From Cordylochernes scorpioides (taxonomy: Eukaryota > Arthropoda > Arachnida > Pseudoscorpiones > Chernetidae), in the NCBI GenBank assembly GCA_030710605.1, contig CP092865.1, positions 138,646,840-138,710,839 of the forward strand: a stretch of 64,000 nucleotides of DNA, given 5' to 3'. Every line of letters starts with the position of its first letter. The first letter of the stretch is position 1. Shown piece after piece: positions 47,752 to 57,388 of the stretch. A program made the position numbers and the translations under genes. The notes below the pieces were generated by a model. That model was given only the letters and a program-made list of their open reading frames with translations, did no database searches and was not told the origin of the DNA.

Positions 47752-48033
47752 CACCTATCCCCCGATTTACACGGTAGATACGTTCCTGAGAAAAACGTGT
47801 AAATCGGGGGATAGGTGTACACAGAAATAAAAATAAAATGCATTGACAGGTTAAAATATGTAGTCAGCACATAAGCTCGGGATTCCTCGTGAGATGTGTA
47901 CACAGCGCATGTGTTCAATCACAGTAGCATTTAGTATAGTGCGATAAAAACAAACAAAAAACAAACTTATTTCGAAAACCGTGTAAAAGCGAAAACGTGT
48001 AAAACAAGTACCGTGTAAATCGGGGGATAGGTG
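47752..48033. repeat. TA-flanked MITE with a visible empty site
   Basis: Same family as 45772-46047. Flanks read TTAATTG-TA before and TA-CTTGCT after; arm 2-left has a single TA at the matching point (near 23305). Insertion therefore duplicated TA and postdates the split between the arms. Confidence 0.75.
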
Positions 48034-48199
48034 TACTTGCTAATGTGGGTGGGCTTTTGCAATAATAGGGGTCAATTGGAGAATTTTTTTAATTAGAAAA
48101 AGTGACCAATGCGGTATTCGATACCGGGTCGTAGTGGTCGAAAATCAACTGTTTAGACCACCCTTTCACAGACCCCATGATAATCATGTAGGGGTGAAG

Positions 48200-48670
48200 T
48201 AAAGTAACTGTTTTTACTCTAAGTGTAACACATGTCTATACAGGTGAAAAGCGCAGTGCGACTTTTGCACTTACAAATGTGCCAGAGTCCAGTTTTTTTT
48301 TTTACTTATACTTGTTGGTGGGGTTGGATTTTACAAGAATAAGGGGGCATTTGCGCTTTTTTATTTATTTAGAAAGTGCCTAAATCTACAAGTAGTTTTA
48401 TTATTATTCCTAGTACATGTGGTATAGGCCATGAAACTGAAACTCATGGTGGTAAGTGACTGCTTTTACTCTAAGTGTAACACATGTCTATACAGGTGAA
48501 AAGCGCAGTTTGAATTTTATACTTACAAGTATGCCAGAATTCAGTTTTTTCATTTATACTCGTTGGTGGGGTTGGATTTTGAAAGAATAGCGGGACCATT
48601 GGAGCATTTTATTTTAATTAGAAAAAGTGCCAAATGCGAGATTCCATCCCGGGTCGTAGCGCCCCCCCCC
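48200..48670. repeat. Tandem expansion, about 249-bp unit, arm-specific
   Basis: CTCTAAGTGTAACACATGTC occurs at about 48218 and 48468 with similar surroundings (GTGAAAAGCGCAGT, GTTGGTGGGGTTGGATTTT). Arm 2-left has no such expansion. It ends in a poly-C run (48662-48676). Confidence 0.6.
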
Positions 48671-48714
48671 CCCCCCTAAAAAAAGTGTTACTAGTATCGA
48701 ATATATGTACATAT

Positions 48715-49054
48715 TGTTGCACCAGGTTGCGGCATGGCAGACTCTTCAGCCTGGATTCTCTCCTGTGCTGGGTCCTGCATCTTACCAGAGCGTGTTTCAA
48801 CCATCCTAGAAATTTATAAAAGGGAATAACGAGATAAGTCTTCTTTAAGTAGCCACCAGAATCCTTTATTTATTTTCTCACATCAAAGAGAGCAGTGAAG
48901 TCACAGTGTACCTAAATACAAATGATGATAAATTAATAATCTGTTTTAAATAAATATCATAGAATATTTTATATAAAAATAAATAAATATATAATTTAAA
49001 TTTCAAATATATTAAAACTAATATAAGAAATACGCCATTAATCATGATGTAACA
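48715..49054 (-). repeat. 3' LTR of the gypsy element
   Basis: On the minus strand it runs TGTTACATCATG...GGTGCAACA. The last 17 bases of the pol frame lie inside it. Confidence 0.95.
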
Positions 49055-52000
49055 CTTCCCCCTCTCCAGAGGTCGTCACGTCCTCGTGATTGACCTCATC
49101 AATTCTTTCAAAATAGGGTTTGATTCTTGAGACATGGACAATCAATGGGTCTTGGCCAGGATTATCTTTTGGTTCAATTAAGTAATTTACGTTGGACAGC
49201 TTCTTTAATATTCTATATGGGCCAAAATATTTTCTCAGTAGTTTCTCACACTTTCCTATTTTCCTAATTGGTGTCCAAACTGCTACTAATTCTCCTGGTT
49301 CGTAGCTTCTTTCCATGTGTTTCTTGTCATAGTTCTTTTTCATTCTTTCTTGAGTCTTTATTGTGTTGTTAATAACTAATTTTCTTGTTCTGTTTATTTT
49401 GTCTAAGTGATGTTTTATGTATTCATCATAATCATCTTTGTCAATGTCCACCGAGATATTCCTGTCGTCCAAAAGAGACGTGGGTTCTCTTCCAAACATC
49501 AGGAAAAAGGGAGAATATCCTGTGGTTTCCTGAATTGTAGTATTGTAAGCGTGAGTGATGAATGGGAGTATTTCGTCCCAATTTTTCTGATCAGTGTTCA
49601 CATACATACTGAGCATATTGATCAATGTTCTATTTAACCGCTCTGTCAATCCATTAGTCTGGGGATGATAGCTCGTTGTGAAGCAATGTTTAATCTTGCA
49701 CGTTTTCATCACCTCTTTCATTAAATTACTGGTAAATTGAGAGCCTCTGTCACTAATAAGATATTGTGGGGCTCCGTGCCGAAGAAAAATATCCTCTACT
49801 AGAAATTTAGAAACTTCTTTCACTGTTGCTTCCGAGACTGCTCTTGTTTCTGCATATCTAGTGTAGTAGTCCGACAGCACGATTATCCATTTTTTCCTGT
49901 TTTTCGTAGATGGTAGTGGACCAACAAAGTCAATTCCAATTCTTTCGAAAGGAAAGTTGGCTGGGGGGATGGGCTGTAGTAGTCCAGAAGGTAATTGGTT
50001 TGAGCCTTTCCTACTTTGGCAAAGGTGACACGTCTTAACGAATTCTGAGACATCCTTTAGCATGGATGGCCAAAAGTATTTACTCTTTATTCGGTACATG
50101 GTTCTGGCGACGCCCAGATGGCCATTCGACATATGATTGTGATATTCTTTCATAATTTCTCTCTTTTTCTTCTCTGGAACCACAAGCAACCACGCCCTGC
50201 CTTCAGGGTTCGGGTTTTTCTTAAAGAGGCATCCATCTTCTTCTTTAAAGTTTTGCGCAATTGATCGCCTGCTTCCATTAAGGTTTTTCTTAACACTTTC
50301 GATAAATTTATCCTCTTCGTCTGTTATTTGATTTAAAAATAGCCTTTCAAAATCCTCATCCCAATCAGTTTCTGGTAAGGGCCCCCTAGATAAGCCATCG
50401 GCGTCCAGATGCTTCTTTCCCGATTTATGTATTATATCGAAGTCATATTCTTGAATTTTCAATGCCCATCTTGCCAATCGACCTGTTGGATCCTTCAAGT
50501 TTTTGAGCCAGCATAAGGCGTGATGGTCTGTTACTATTTTAAAGTGTCTTCCATAAAGGTAGGGTCGTAATTTTGACATTGACCAGACAACGGCCAGACA
50601 TTCTTTTTCAGTGGTTGAATAATTTTGCTCCGCTTTACTTAGGGTACGACTCAAATATGAGATCACCTTCTCTTCACCACCGATGTCTTGGACAAGTGTT
50701 GCACCTATGCCGATGTTGGACGCATCAGTATGAACATAAGTAGGTGCATTTGGATTGAAGTGACCTAAAATTGGTGGACTTAATAGTGCTGTTTTTAGGG
50801 TTTGAAACGCTTCCTCTTGTCTTTCTGTCCAGGTAAATGATACACTTTTTTTTATAAGGTTGGTCAAAGGGTCAGCAATTTTTGAAAAGTCTTTGATAAA
50901 TTTTCTATAATATGAACACATTCCCAAAAAGGATTGTACTTCTTTGACCTTTTTGGGCCGAGGAAAATTTCTGACAGCTTTGATGTTATGTTCCGCGGGT
51001 TTTATACCATGTTTGCTCGTTATATAGCCGAGAATCTCCAATTCTTCAAAAGCAAATCGGCATTTTTTGTCGTTTAACCTTAAATTAGATTCACGAAAAC
51101 ATCTAAAAACAGCTTCAAGTCTTTTGAGGTGCGTTGGAAAATCCGGGCTATATATGATAACATCATCCAGATAACACAAACAAATTTGCCATCTCAGATT
51201 TCCAAGCATATTCTCCATATTTCTCTCAAAGGTAGCAGGCGCGTTACAAAGTCCAAAAGGCATCACGTTGAATTCATATAATCCATGCGCTGTAGTGAAA
51301 GCTGTTTTCTCTTTGTCTCTTTCTTCGACTTCAACTTGCCAATATCCAGATCTGAGGTCTATTGCTGAGAAGTGTGTAGATCCTTGGAGAGTATCCATAA
51401 CTTCGTCTATTCTAGGGATCGGATAGACATCTTTTACCGTCACATTATTCAGTTTTCTGTAGTCCACACAAAATCTGTATTTACCATCTCGCTTCTTGAC
51501 CAATATTACTGGAAAAGACCAGGGGCTAGAAGATGGCCTAATTATGCCTTCTGTAAGCATCTCGTCAATTTGCTCTTTTATAATATCTCGTTCTTTAGCA
51601 CTTACCCGGTAAGGCTTGTGTTTAATTGGCTTCGCGTCTTCTGTGTCTATCCGATGTTTTGCCAAATTGGTTCTCCCTAATCTCGATGAAAAAAGATCTC
51701 CATACCTTTCTAAAACTTGTTTTAACTCCTTCTGTTCCTTTGGTGAAAGATTTTCGTTTATTTGGAATCTAGGTTCTTCGTCCTTTTCTACCTCTCTTTC
51801 TCGACTCACATTTATTTTCGCTGGACTACTTCCAAAAGCCAATGTTTGGTTTTTCATTATTTTTAACGGTCGAGGATACGGATTAGTTATCCAGATGTGT
51901 GTTTCCCTATTTATAACATTGATCAAGCTTCTTGCTAGACGAAGTCCATTTGTTTGAAACATTTTGCTGCTCTCTTCGATAATATATTCTCCATCCTCTG

Positions 52001-52445
52001 TTTCTACCAATGCCTTGATCAATTTCATAGAACATTCCGGTACAATGGAATCCTTGGCACTCTTTATTTTCAACATTTCAAAATTGATTTCGTCATGATT
52101 ATTCGTCAAATCATATTTTATAGTTTCTTGCTTACAATCTATTTTTGCGTTCATTTTCTTAAGGAAATCTCTCCCAAGAATTAATGTCCGTAAATGCGTT
52201 TTCAATATCACAAAGTTGTGTGATAATGTTTCGTCATCAATTTTTATATTTAAAAATATACTTCCTACCATGTCCAATTTTTTTCCATCGGGTCCTGCAC
52301 AAATTTTTGCGAGTTTACTTATACCATGGCCTGTATCGAGGGCCGTTCTGAGGTCGACCACTGAGAGGTCAGCACCTGTATCAACCAAAGCTTCAAAAGT
52401 CCCTATCTTGTCCACATTAATTTTTAATTTGTATTTAGGGTCCAA
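49038..52445 (-). CDS. pol: Gypsy Pol polyprotein (PR-RT-RNase H-IN)
   Basis: An unbroken frame of 1135 codons, numbered from the TTG-encoded first residue at 52445; the frame stays open upstream into the end of gag. Retropepsin: DTGA at 22-25 and ILGRDF at 89-94. RT: SPWSFPVILVKK at 307-318, AIDLRSGYWQ with D363, PFGLCNAPATFE, YLDD at 425-428. RNase H: TDAS with D574, E615, D640 and DADGLSR near 681-687. Integrase: zinc finger H771/H776/C806/C809, then D839, D899 and E935 (35 residues between the last two), and a C-terminal GPY module (FGPYRILKKLSN) before HVSRIKPYF. All catalytic residues that I can check are present. It probably acts as a Gag-Pol fusion made by frameshifting, cut by its own protease in virus-like particles. 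The stop lies in the 3' LTR (ends EVLHHD). Confidence 0.95.
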   Translation of the reverse strand: MDPKYKLKINVDKIGTFEALVDTGADLSVVDLRTALDTGHGISKLAKICAGPDGKKLDMVGSIFLNIKIDDETLSHNFVILKTHLRTLILGRDFLKKMNAKIDCKQETIKYDLTNNHDEINFEMLKIKSAKDSIVPECSMKLIKALVETEDGEYIIEESSKMFQTNGLRLARSLINVINRETHIWITNPYPRPLKIMKNQTLAFGSSPAKINVSREREVEKDEEPRFQINENLSPKEQKELKQVLERYGDLFSSRLGRTNLAKHRIDTEDAKPIKHKPYRVSAKERDIIKEQIDEMLTEGIIRPSSSPWSFPVILVKKRDGKYRFCVDYRKLNNVTVKDVYPIPRIDEVMDTLQGSTHFSAIDLRSGYWQVEVEERDKEKTAFTTAHGLYEFNVMPFGLCNAPATFERNMENMLGNLRWQICLCYLDDVIIYSPDFPTHLKRLEAVFRCFRESNLRLNDKKCRFAFEELEILGYITSKHGIKPAEHNIKAVRNFPRPKKVKEVQSFLGMCSYYRKFIKDFSKIADPLTNLIKKSVSFTWTERQEEAFQTLKTALLSPPILGHFNPNAPTYVHTDASNIGIGATLVQDIGGEEKVISYLSRTLSKAEQNYSTTEKECLAVVWSMSKLRPYLYGRHFKIVTDHHALCWLKNLKDPTGRLARWALKIQEYDFDIIHKSGKKHLDADGLSRGPLPETDWDEDFERLFLNQITDEEDKFIESVKKNLNGSRRSIAQNFKEEDGCLFKKNPNPEGRAWLLVVPEKKKREIMKEYHNHMSNGHLGVARTMYRIKSKYFWPSMLKDVSEFVKTCHLCQSRKGSNQLPSGLLQPIPPANFPFERIGIDFVGPLPSTKNRKKWIIVLSDYYTRYAETRAVSEATVKEVSKFLVEDIFLRHGAPQYLISDRGSQFTSNLMKEVMKTCKIKHCFTTSYHPQTNGLTERLNRTLINMLSMYVNTDQKNWDEILPFITHAYNTTIQETTGYSPFFLMFGREPTSLLDDRNISVDIDKDDYDEYIKHHLDKINRTRKLVINNTIKTQERMKKNYDKKHMERSYEPGELVAVWTPIRKIGKCEKLLRKYFGPYRILKKLSNVNYLIEPKDNPGQDPLIVHVSRIKPYFERIDEVNHEDVTTSGEGEVLHHD
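49055..49067 (-). promoter_or_regulatory. Polypurine tract
   Basis: GGAGAGGGGGAAG on the minus strand directly abuts the 3' LTR (TGTTAC). It primes plus-strand DNA synthesis in this family. It is also coding: it encodes part of SGEGE near the Pol C-terminus. Confidence 0.9.
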
Positions 52446-52501
52446 CTTCTTGATTCCGTTTATGGTCGACTTGCTTTGATTGACAGATTCAGGCGCGACG
52501 C

Positions 52502-53650
52502 TTAGTTTAAATCTTCCAACACGGAATATCTATTCCGGGTAGGAATATTTGTCTGTGTGCTATGACATACATCAGCATAAAGCCGAGGTCCTGATTTCTC
52601 TGATGTTTCATTCATTTGGCATTTTTCTTCGACCTTCTCTTGGGTATCTGCTGGATCCTCTTCTAGGATTCTTATAAACTTGACCCTACAATAACGGGCC
52701 ACGTGCCCTGGCTTGTTACATTTAAAGCAGATTGGTCTTCCATCTTCCGTCCTATTTTTGCTCACTTCTTGGCTTTTATTGTAAGTGTTTCTCTGAAGGT
52801 TTGGTTTCGGCACAAAGTTAGGATTATAAGGACGTCTAGGGGTAGAGGGCTGGGGAAAGTTGTTTCGATACTGTCTGGGGGTAGGAGGGGAGTCGTTCTT
52901 GTAATTATTGGAAACAGGGCCTTGGGGCCTGGAAGTGGTCTGGTAGTTTCGTGCGGCAGTCGGCGGCACGTACCTCGATTGTTGTTGGGGTCTAGAATAG
53001 CGTGGACCGTTATATAGGTTTCTGGATTTCTCCACACGTTCCCGATACTTCTTTTCAAAATAATCCATTTTCTTGCACACGACAAGAAGGTCATCGGTCG
53101 TTTTAGGAGGGTTCAGGTAGAGCGCGAATGAGTACTCTTTTTTCAGTCCTCCAATAACATGTTCAATTTTTGTTTCTTCTTCCATTGCGGGGTCAACCTT
53201 GTTGCACAACACTAGAATGTCTTCCGCGAACCTGATTGCTGGTTCATTCCAGTGTTGCATTCTGTTGAGCTTCATTCTAAGTTCTTCTTTATTCGCGTCC
53301 AAAGAAAAATCCTGAATGAGGCGGATTTTAATATTTTCCCAGCTCGTGAAACTAGCTTTGTGTAAATTCAACCAGGTTTTAGCGCTTCCCGTCATGTTCA
53401 TGGCGGCATAACGAGAGATAATGTAGTCTGCCCAATGGTACAAGAAGCCAATTTCTTCAAGAGATTCAATCCATGGGCGAGGGTCTTCCGTTCCATCATA
53501 CTTGGGGATGTCGATGTTGGGATTCAGGACAACTGGGTCGGAACTAGCATCTCTACCAATTGTTGCACCAGGTTGCGGCATGGCAGACTCTTCAGCCTGG
53601 ATTCTCTCCTGTGCTGGGTCCTGCATCTTACCAGAGCGTGTTTCAACCAT
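52502..53650 (-). CDS. gag: Gypsy Gag (capsid/nucleocapsid)
   Basis: 382 codons from an ATG at 53650. The N-terminal 30 residues (MVETRSGKMQDPAQERIQ...) are encoded inside the 5' LTR. A capsid-like helical part follows (DIPKYDGTEDPRPWIESL, WLNLHKASFTSWENIKIRL, RMQHWNEPAIRFAEDILVL), then a basic Gln/Pro/Asn-rich linker. One zinc knuckle, CFKCNKPGHVARYC (C-x2-C-x4-H-x4-C), binds RNA in this family. The frame ends VLEDLN-stop. The start could lie further downstream, but the first ATG gives the longest product and the LTR reading frame is open. Confidence 0.9.
   Translation of the reverse strand: MVETRSGKMQDPAQERIQAEESAMPQPGATIGRDASSDPVVLNPNIDIPKYDGTEDPRPWIESLEEIGFLYHWADYIISRYAAMNMTGSAKTWLNLHKASFTSWENIKIRLIQDFSLDANKEELRMKLNRMQHWNEPAIRFAEDILVLCNKVDPAMEEETKIEHVIGGLKKEYSFALYLNPPKTTDDLLVVCKKMDYFEKKYRERVEKSRNLYNGPRYSRPQQQSRYVPPTAARNYQTTSRPQGPVSNNYKNDSPPTPRQYRNNFPQPSTPRRPYNPNFVPKPNLQRNTYNKSQEVSKNRTEDGRPICFKCNKPGHVARYCRVKFIRILEEDPADTQEKVEEKCQMNETSEKSGPRLYADVCHSTQTNIPTRNRYSVLEDLN
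52505..52511 (-). promoter_or_regulatory. Candidate -1 frameshift site TTTAAAC
   Basis: The last gag codons are GAT TTA AAC TAA, so T-TTA-AAC fits the X-XXY-YYZ rule. A -1 slip gives TTT AAA and continues CTA AGC GTC into the pol frame, which is open from there to 49038. The site lies immediately before the gag stop. A stimulatory stem-loop downstream has not been established. Confidence 0.7.
53547..53558 (-). promoter_or_regulatory. Primer binding site of the gypsy element
   Basis: Two bases after the 5' LTR the minus strand reads TGGTAGAGATGC, starting with the TGG that pairs with tRNA 3' CCA. It lies within the gag reading frame (codons for Ile-Gly-Arg-Asp-Ala). The tRNA is not identified. 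Confidence 0.65.
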
Positions 53651-53900
53651 CCTAGAAATTTATAAAAGGGAATAACGAGATAAGTCTTCTTTAAGTAGCC
53701 ACCAGAATCCTTTATTTATTTTCTCACATCAAAGAGAGCAGTGAAGTCACAGTGTACCTAAATACAAATGATGATAAATTAATAATCTGTTTTAAATAAA
53801 TATCATAGAATATTTTATATAAAAATAAATAAATATATAATTTAAATTTCAAATATATTAAAACTAATATAAGAAATACGCCATTAATCATGATGTAACA
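53561..53900 (-). repeat. 5' LTR of the gypsy element
   Basis: 340 bp, TGTTAC...GCAACA, read by eye as identical to 48715-49054. It contains AATAAATAAAGG and the gag start codon (53650) with 88 bp of gag before the LTR end. Confidence 0.95.
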
Positions 53901-54139
53901 ATATACATGTAAATATGTGGTGCATTTACAGTAGAATATATTGCTAACTGATTACCATGATTATTATGGTTTTTACCATGTTATTTGAGATGAGTTTATA
54001 AAAAAAACTATAAATAACGAATGCCTAATTATCAAAGATTCTATACATACACACAATCTCCTTCTATTTAATAATTTGCCACCTAAACAAGACGTTCTTA
54101 GAAAATATTCTAAAAGTGGGAACATGGCGTGACACCATG

Positions 54140-54590
54140 AATTCGTCCTGCGTTAGACAAGAAACCCCAAAAGTCTGAGGAATAAGCCAAATAGTTTGTG
54201 ACAGCTTTGCAATGTCAAGAGATCAGCTGTGTTGATCACAAATAAAACCAATCGTGTCAACATGTCGCAACAAAGAATACAGCAAGAGGGTCAGTTCCGA
54301 CATTGAAAAAAAAAAAAGCAGAAGACTGGGCGACCAATCGAAGCGCCTTGAAAAAGTGGGAGAAGCCTTCAAGGCCGTCCGGAAACGGCTGAGTGGTTAA
54401 ATCGATCGATATACGCATGCGCATTGCTAATTTCAAAGCTCTCCAGTTCTACTCTGCGCAAATATATGCAAGCTCTTGATTACGTCGGGCGATAATCCGT
54501 GCAAATCTCGTCTGCTTGTTTATTTGTCTGCCACTTCCTGTCTGCGCGGGAAATTATCGCCTACCCTGCGCCGGAAATCGTCTGGGGTGT
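54140..54590. other. Unusually well kept GC-richer island, right copy
   Basis: Reverse partner of 22495-22945; see there. It lies about 240 bp outside the gypsy 5' LTR. Confidence 0.35.
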
Positions 54591-54934
54591 ACCAGAAAAA
54601 TAATTATCAAAATAAACAAACAAAAGTTTTAATTACGGAAACATTTTACGGAAGTTGTTATCTTTTGACATTTATGTGTAGTATCGTTTGGTTAGTTTTA
54701 TTGATATTAAAATATTTGTATTTATTTATTTAAAGTTTTATTTTTGTTTGTTTGTTGAATCTTGGTAGTTTTTTTTATTTAATACAGAAACTTAGACATT
54801 ATTTTTATGAAAACATTTTTACGTATTTAAAAGAAAATGAAGTTGTTTTTTGACCGTATAAAAAGCAAGAATAAACTGTAATTGATAAAAATACAAGATA
54901 AGCAATGAAGGAAGTTTAGAACGTAACAATATAT

Positions 54935-55145
54935 TGCCACGTGGAAAATTAGGGAAGACAAAAACTTCAGGAGGAGACAACAATTTATTTCAGGGAAGGA
55001 CAAACTATGAATGGTAAACAAAAGATAAACCGAAATTTACAGATTAGCCAAAATATAAACATAAAAATGACCAGTCTCTTAATAAAAATAATAAAATTAA
55101 TGAAAACTTTGTTGCAATATAAATAGCAAAAAATGATACTCTATT
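54935..55145. repeat. Dispersed repeat, copy of 4735-4925
   Basis: CCACGTGGAAAATTAGGGAA and AGGAGGAGACAACAATTTAT in the same orientation as at 4741. Arm 2-left has no clear match here. Confidence 0.5.
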
Positions 55146-55286
55146 AATAAAATAATAAATACTTTATATAATAGGGTGTACACATGGATCTGTAAAGAAG
55201 AAAAAAAAAATTTTCCTCAAAAATATTTCGAGAGATTGATCCCTCTTTATCAATTTATTGTACAGTATACTTATGTACTTACTAGA

Positions 55287-55540
55287 CGAATGGCCCGGGC
55301 AACGCCCGGGTTTTACCCGAGTGCATTCGTTTATACAATTATTATATATATTGGCATCATATGTTAACTTTATGAACGGAAAAATATGTCCAGGGTAGCC
55401 TAGTGGTCATGGCATCTGCCCGGTAAGCGGAAGGTCGTGGGTTCGATTCCCATCGCTTGACACTTTTTTTTATTTTATCCATTCTGACCAAAATCTATCC
55501 GTGAACTTCACACAGACAGAATAAGGCAATTATATAAGTA
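55287..55540 (+). repeat. Short CTAG-family element carrying a SINE
   Basis: Head CTAGACGAATGGCCCGGGCA at 55287, tail GACAGAATAAGGCAATTATA near 55516, as in 2253-2847. A SINE with a tRNA-like head lies inside (about 55370-55475). The matching site of arm 2-left holds the SINE dimer instead. Confidence 0.6.
55389..55460 (+). tRNA. tRNA-like SINE head, decayed acceptor
   Basis: Box A and GGGTTCGATTCCC B box are kept, anticodon loop CCGGTAA. The 3' acceptor strand is CGCTTGA instead of CCCTGGA, so the stem is broken. Followed by a long T run. Confidence 0.45.
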
Positions 55541-55768
55541 GATATATACTGTACTTTGAGAAAAAAATTTTTTTTTTTTTCTTTACAGATCCAGGTACGC
55601 CCTTTTATATAAACTTATTTAATGGATCGCCTTTTGACTCAAAATATTACTTTGCTAAAATATAATCTGATTTGAATATCTCCTGGATATAAATAAACAT
55701 AATACCACAGTGAAACAATAGTACAAATGTGATATTGTACTGGGAAAAGTTATATAAATTATTAAAAA

Positions 55769-55930
55769 GGCATCTCCTTATCGTGCAACTGAAAGTTGCT
55801 GATGGCTTGCGCCATCTATCGGAAATAAATATCAACTATTCGTAGAAATCAACGAGAATAGTTCATATTTATTCCGATAGATGGCGCAATTCATCAGCAA
55901 CTTTCAGTTGCACGATAAGGAGATGCCTTT
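55769..55930. repeat. Palindromic MITE, partner of 21150-21325
   Basis: GGCATCTCCTTATCGTGCAA at the left and its mirror at about 55923, around mirrored GCGCCATCTATCGGAA. Confidence 0.7.
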
Positions 55931-56389
55931 TTAATAATTTATACACCTTATCCCAGTACAATATCACATTTGTACTATTTTTTCACACAAAATATTATAT
56001 AGGTGAAACATCTAGCTATGAGGTTGTTTGGCTGGAATCATGTTTGTTTTTCTTTGTTTCTGATGCCTGCAACCTGTTGGCTAACCCATTTATTAAGTTC
56101 AAGACTAAACGTTAAAATAAGATATTTATAATTTCCATCATCACTCCCACCTAAGTTGTTTGCAAAACAACTTTATAAAATAGTTTGGATAAACGATGTT
56201 TTCTAATCTATCTCTTTAAAATAGTTGACAGCTCCCACAAAATTTTCCCATTGTCACTATAAACAATCTCCGGGTGATGATACTTGCGGACGTTTGGTAT
56301 CCTTCGTTTTGGTTATCCTGTCGACTAGAAATGTGGTAAGGTTTGGTTGACTCTTGTAGAATCCTGTCAACTAACTATGTGGTGAGGTA

Positions 56390-56930
56390 TCCAGTCGACT
56401 TAAACTATGGTTAAGTTCCTGCTGACTCTCGCTATACTGTGTTGACCGAGAGGAACAGTCAGGATGTGGAGTTTTCCAGTACCTCTCTGCACCTTGAAAG
56501 ACCTTTAAAAGTCTTCACAGAGTACAGGCAGTCGTGGTCGAGGCAGAGTGGAAAGCTTGGGGATGTCCACACAAAAAACGAAGACACAGTTGCACCACGA
56601 AAGTTCCGTGAACAGATAAAAGTTGAGCTAGGGGCGAAAGATGGAGATAGAAGAGTTCTTACTGGTCTACATGGTGGATGAGGTGGACCTGGGGTACAAC
56701 CGACGAGGGCTCACGCAGATGGTGAAGTGACTCTCAAGTGACCGTAAAGTGACTGTATTTATAGGTTAAGACGGGGGCCTTATATATATATTTCCCGAGA
56801 AAAGGAGTGTTGCATTTCAACAGATGCACACGAGGGTGGATCAGGGGGTAAATTGGACACTGGCGCCGTGGTAGTTTCCATCTTTAGAACTTGTTGTTTT
56901 GTGACTTCCATCTATCTCGAATTTAGACGT
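56390..56930 (+). pseudogene. Conserved block, partner of 19490-20104
   Basis: Contains an 80-codon open stretch (56439-56681) and the 29-codon MEIEEFLLVYMVDEVDLGY stretch (56641-56730) in another frame. The short one differs from the left copy at two residues. Nature unresolved; see the left copy. Confidence 0.3.
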
Positions 56931-57229
56931 TTTTGACTTCTATCTCTTTAGCTCAACTCTTAATCTATTACAGAGTTTTATTTATTTGTCCTCAGTTTGT
57001 ACAAAGTACATTACATATGATGATGTAATGACACATGTCAATCATGCGTATAATCATTTACAGATGTGTTTCTATATACAACATGACAATCTTGTTATAA
57101 GTTATATACAATATAGGGTTGTTGGTTTAAATTACCATAGATCCATATAGATGTATATTTATAAATTTTATATTTCACATTTATTTATCTATATATATCC
57201 TTATTTATTTTTTTATTTATATGTATATG

Positions 57230-57388
57230 CAGTAGAACCTCCCTGTAAAGGACAACACCTAATTGTAGAGCCAAAGTGTCCTTTAGGGAGAGGTGGCCTC
57301 ATACCGGAGAGTTGCTAATTAGTTGGTAATTTTGCAAATGAAAGCTGTCCTTTGTGGAGAGGTGTCTGCTTAAATAAGGTTTTATTGT
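57230..57388. repeat. MITE, partner of 19022-19180
   Basis: CAGTAGAACCTCCCTGTAAA at the left and TAAGGTTTTATTG at the right. Confidence 0.65.

Larger units (their letters stand above)
48715..53900 (-). mobile_element. Complete Ty3/gypsy LTR retrotransposon, 5186 bp
   Basis: Two LTRs of 340 bp with no difference found by eye, a 4-bp ATAT duplication (48711-48714 and 53901-53904), PBS, gag, full pol and PPT, all on the minus strand. Order of domains is gag, PR, RT, RNase H, IN, which defines Ty3/gypsy. No envelope gene. Identical LTRs and open frames suggest a recent and possibly still competent insertion. It is absent from arm 2-left. Confidence 0.95.

Noticed and set aside
51372-52479. Plus-strand open frames within pol
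   Set aside because: Antisense shadows of the intact Pol frame, without recognisable domains.
52762-53094. 110-codon minus-strand frame inside gag
   Set aside because: Out-of-frame overlap with Gag; no domain and no ATG context that stands out.
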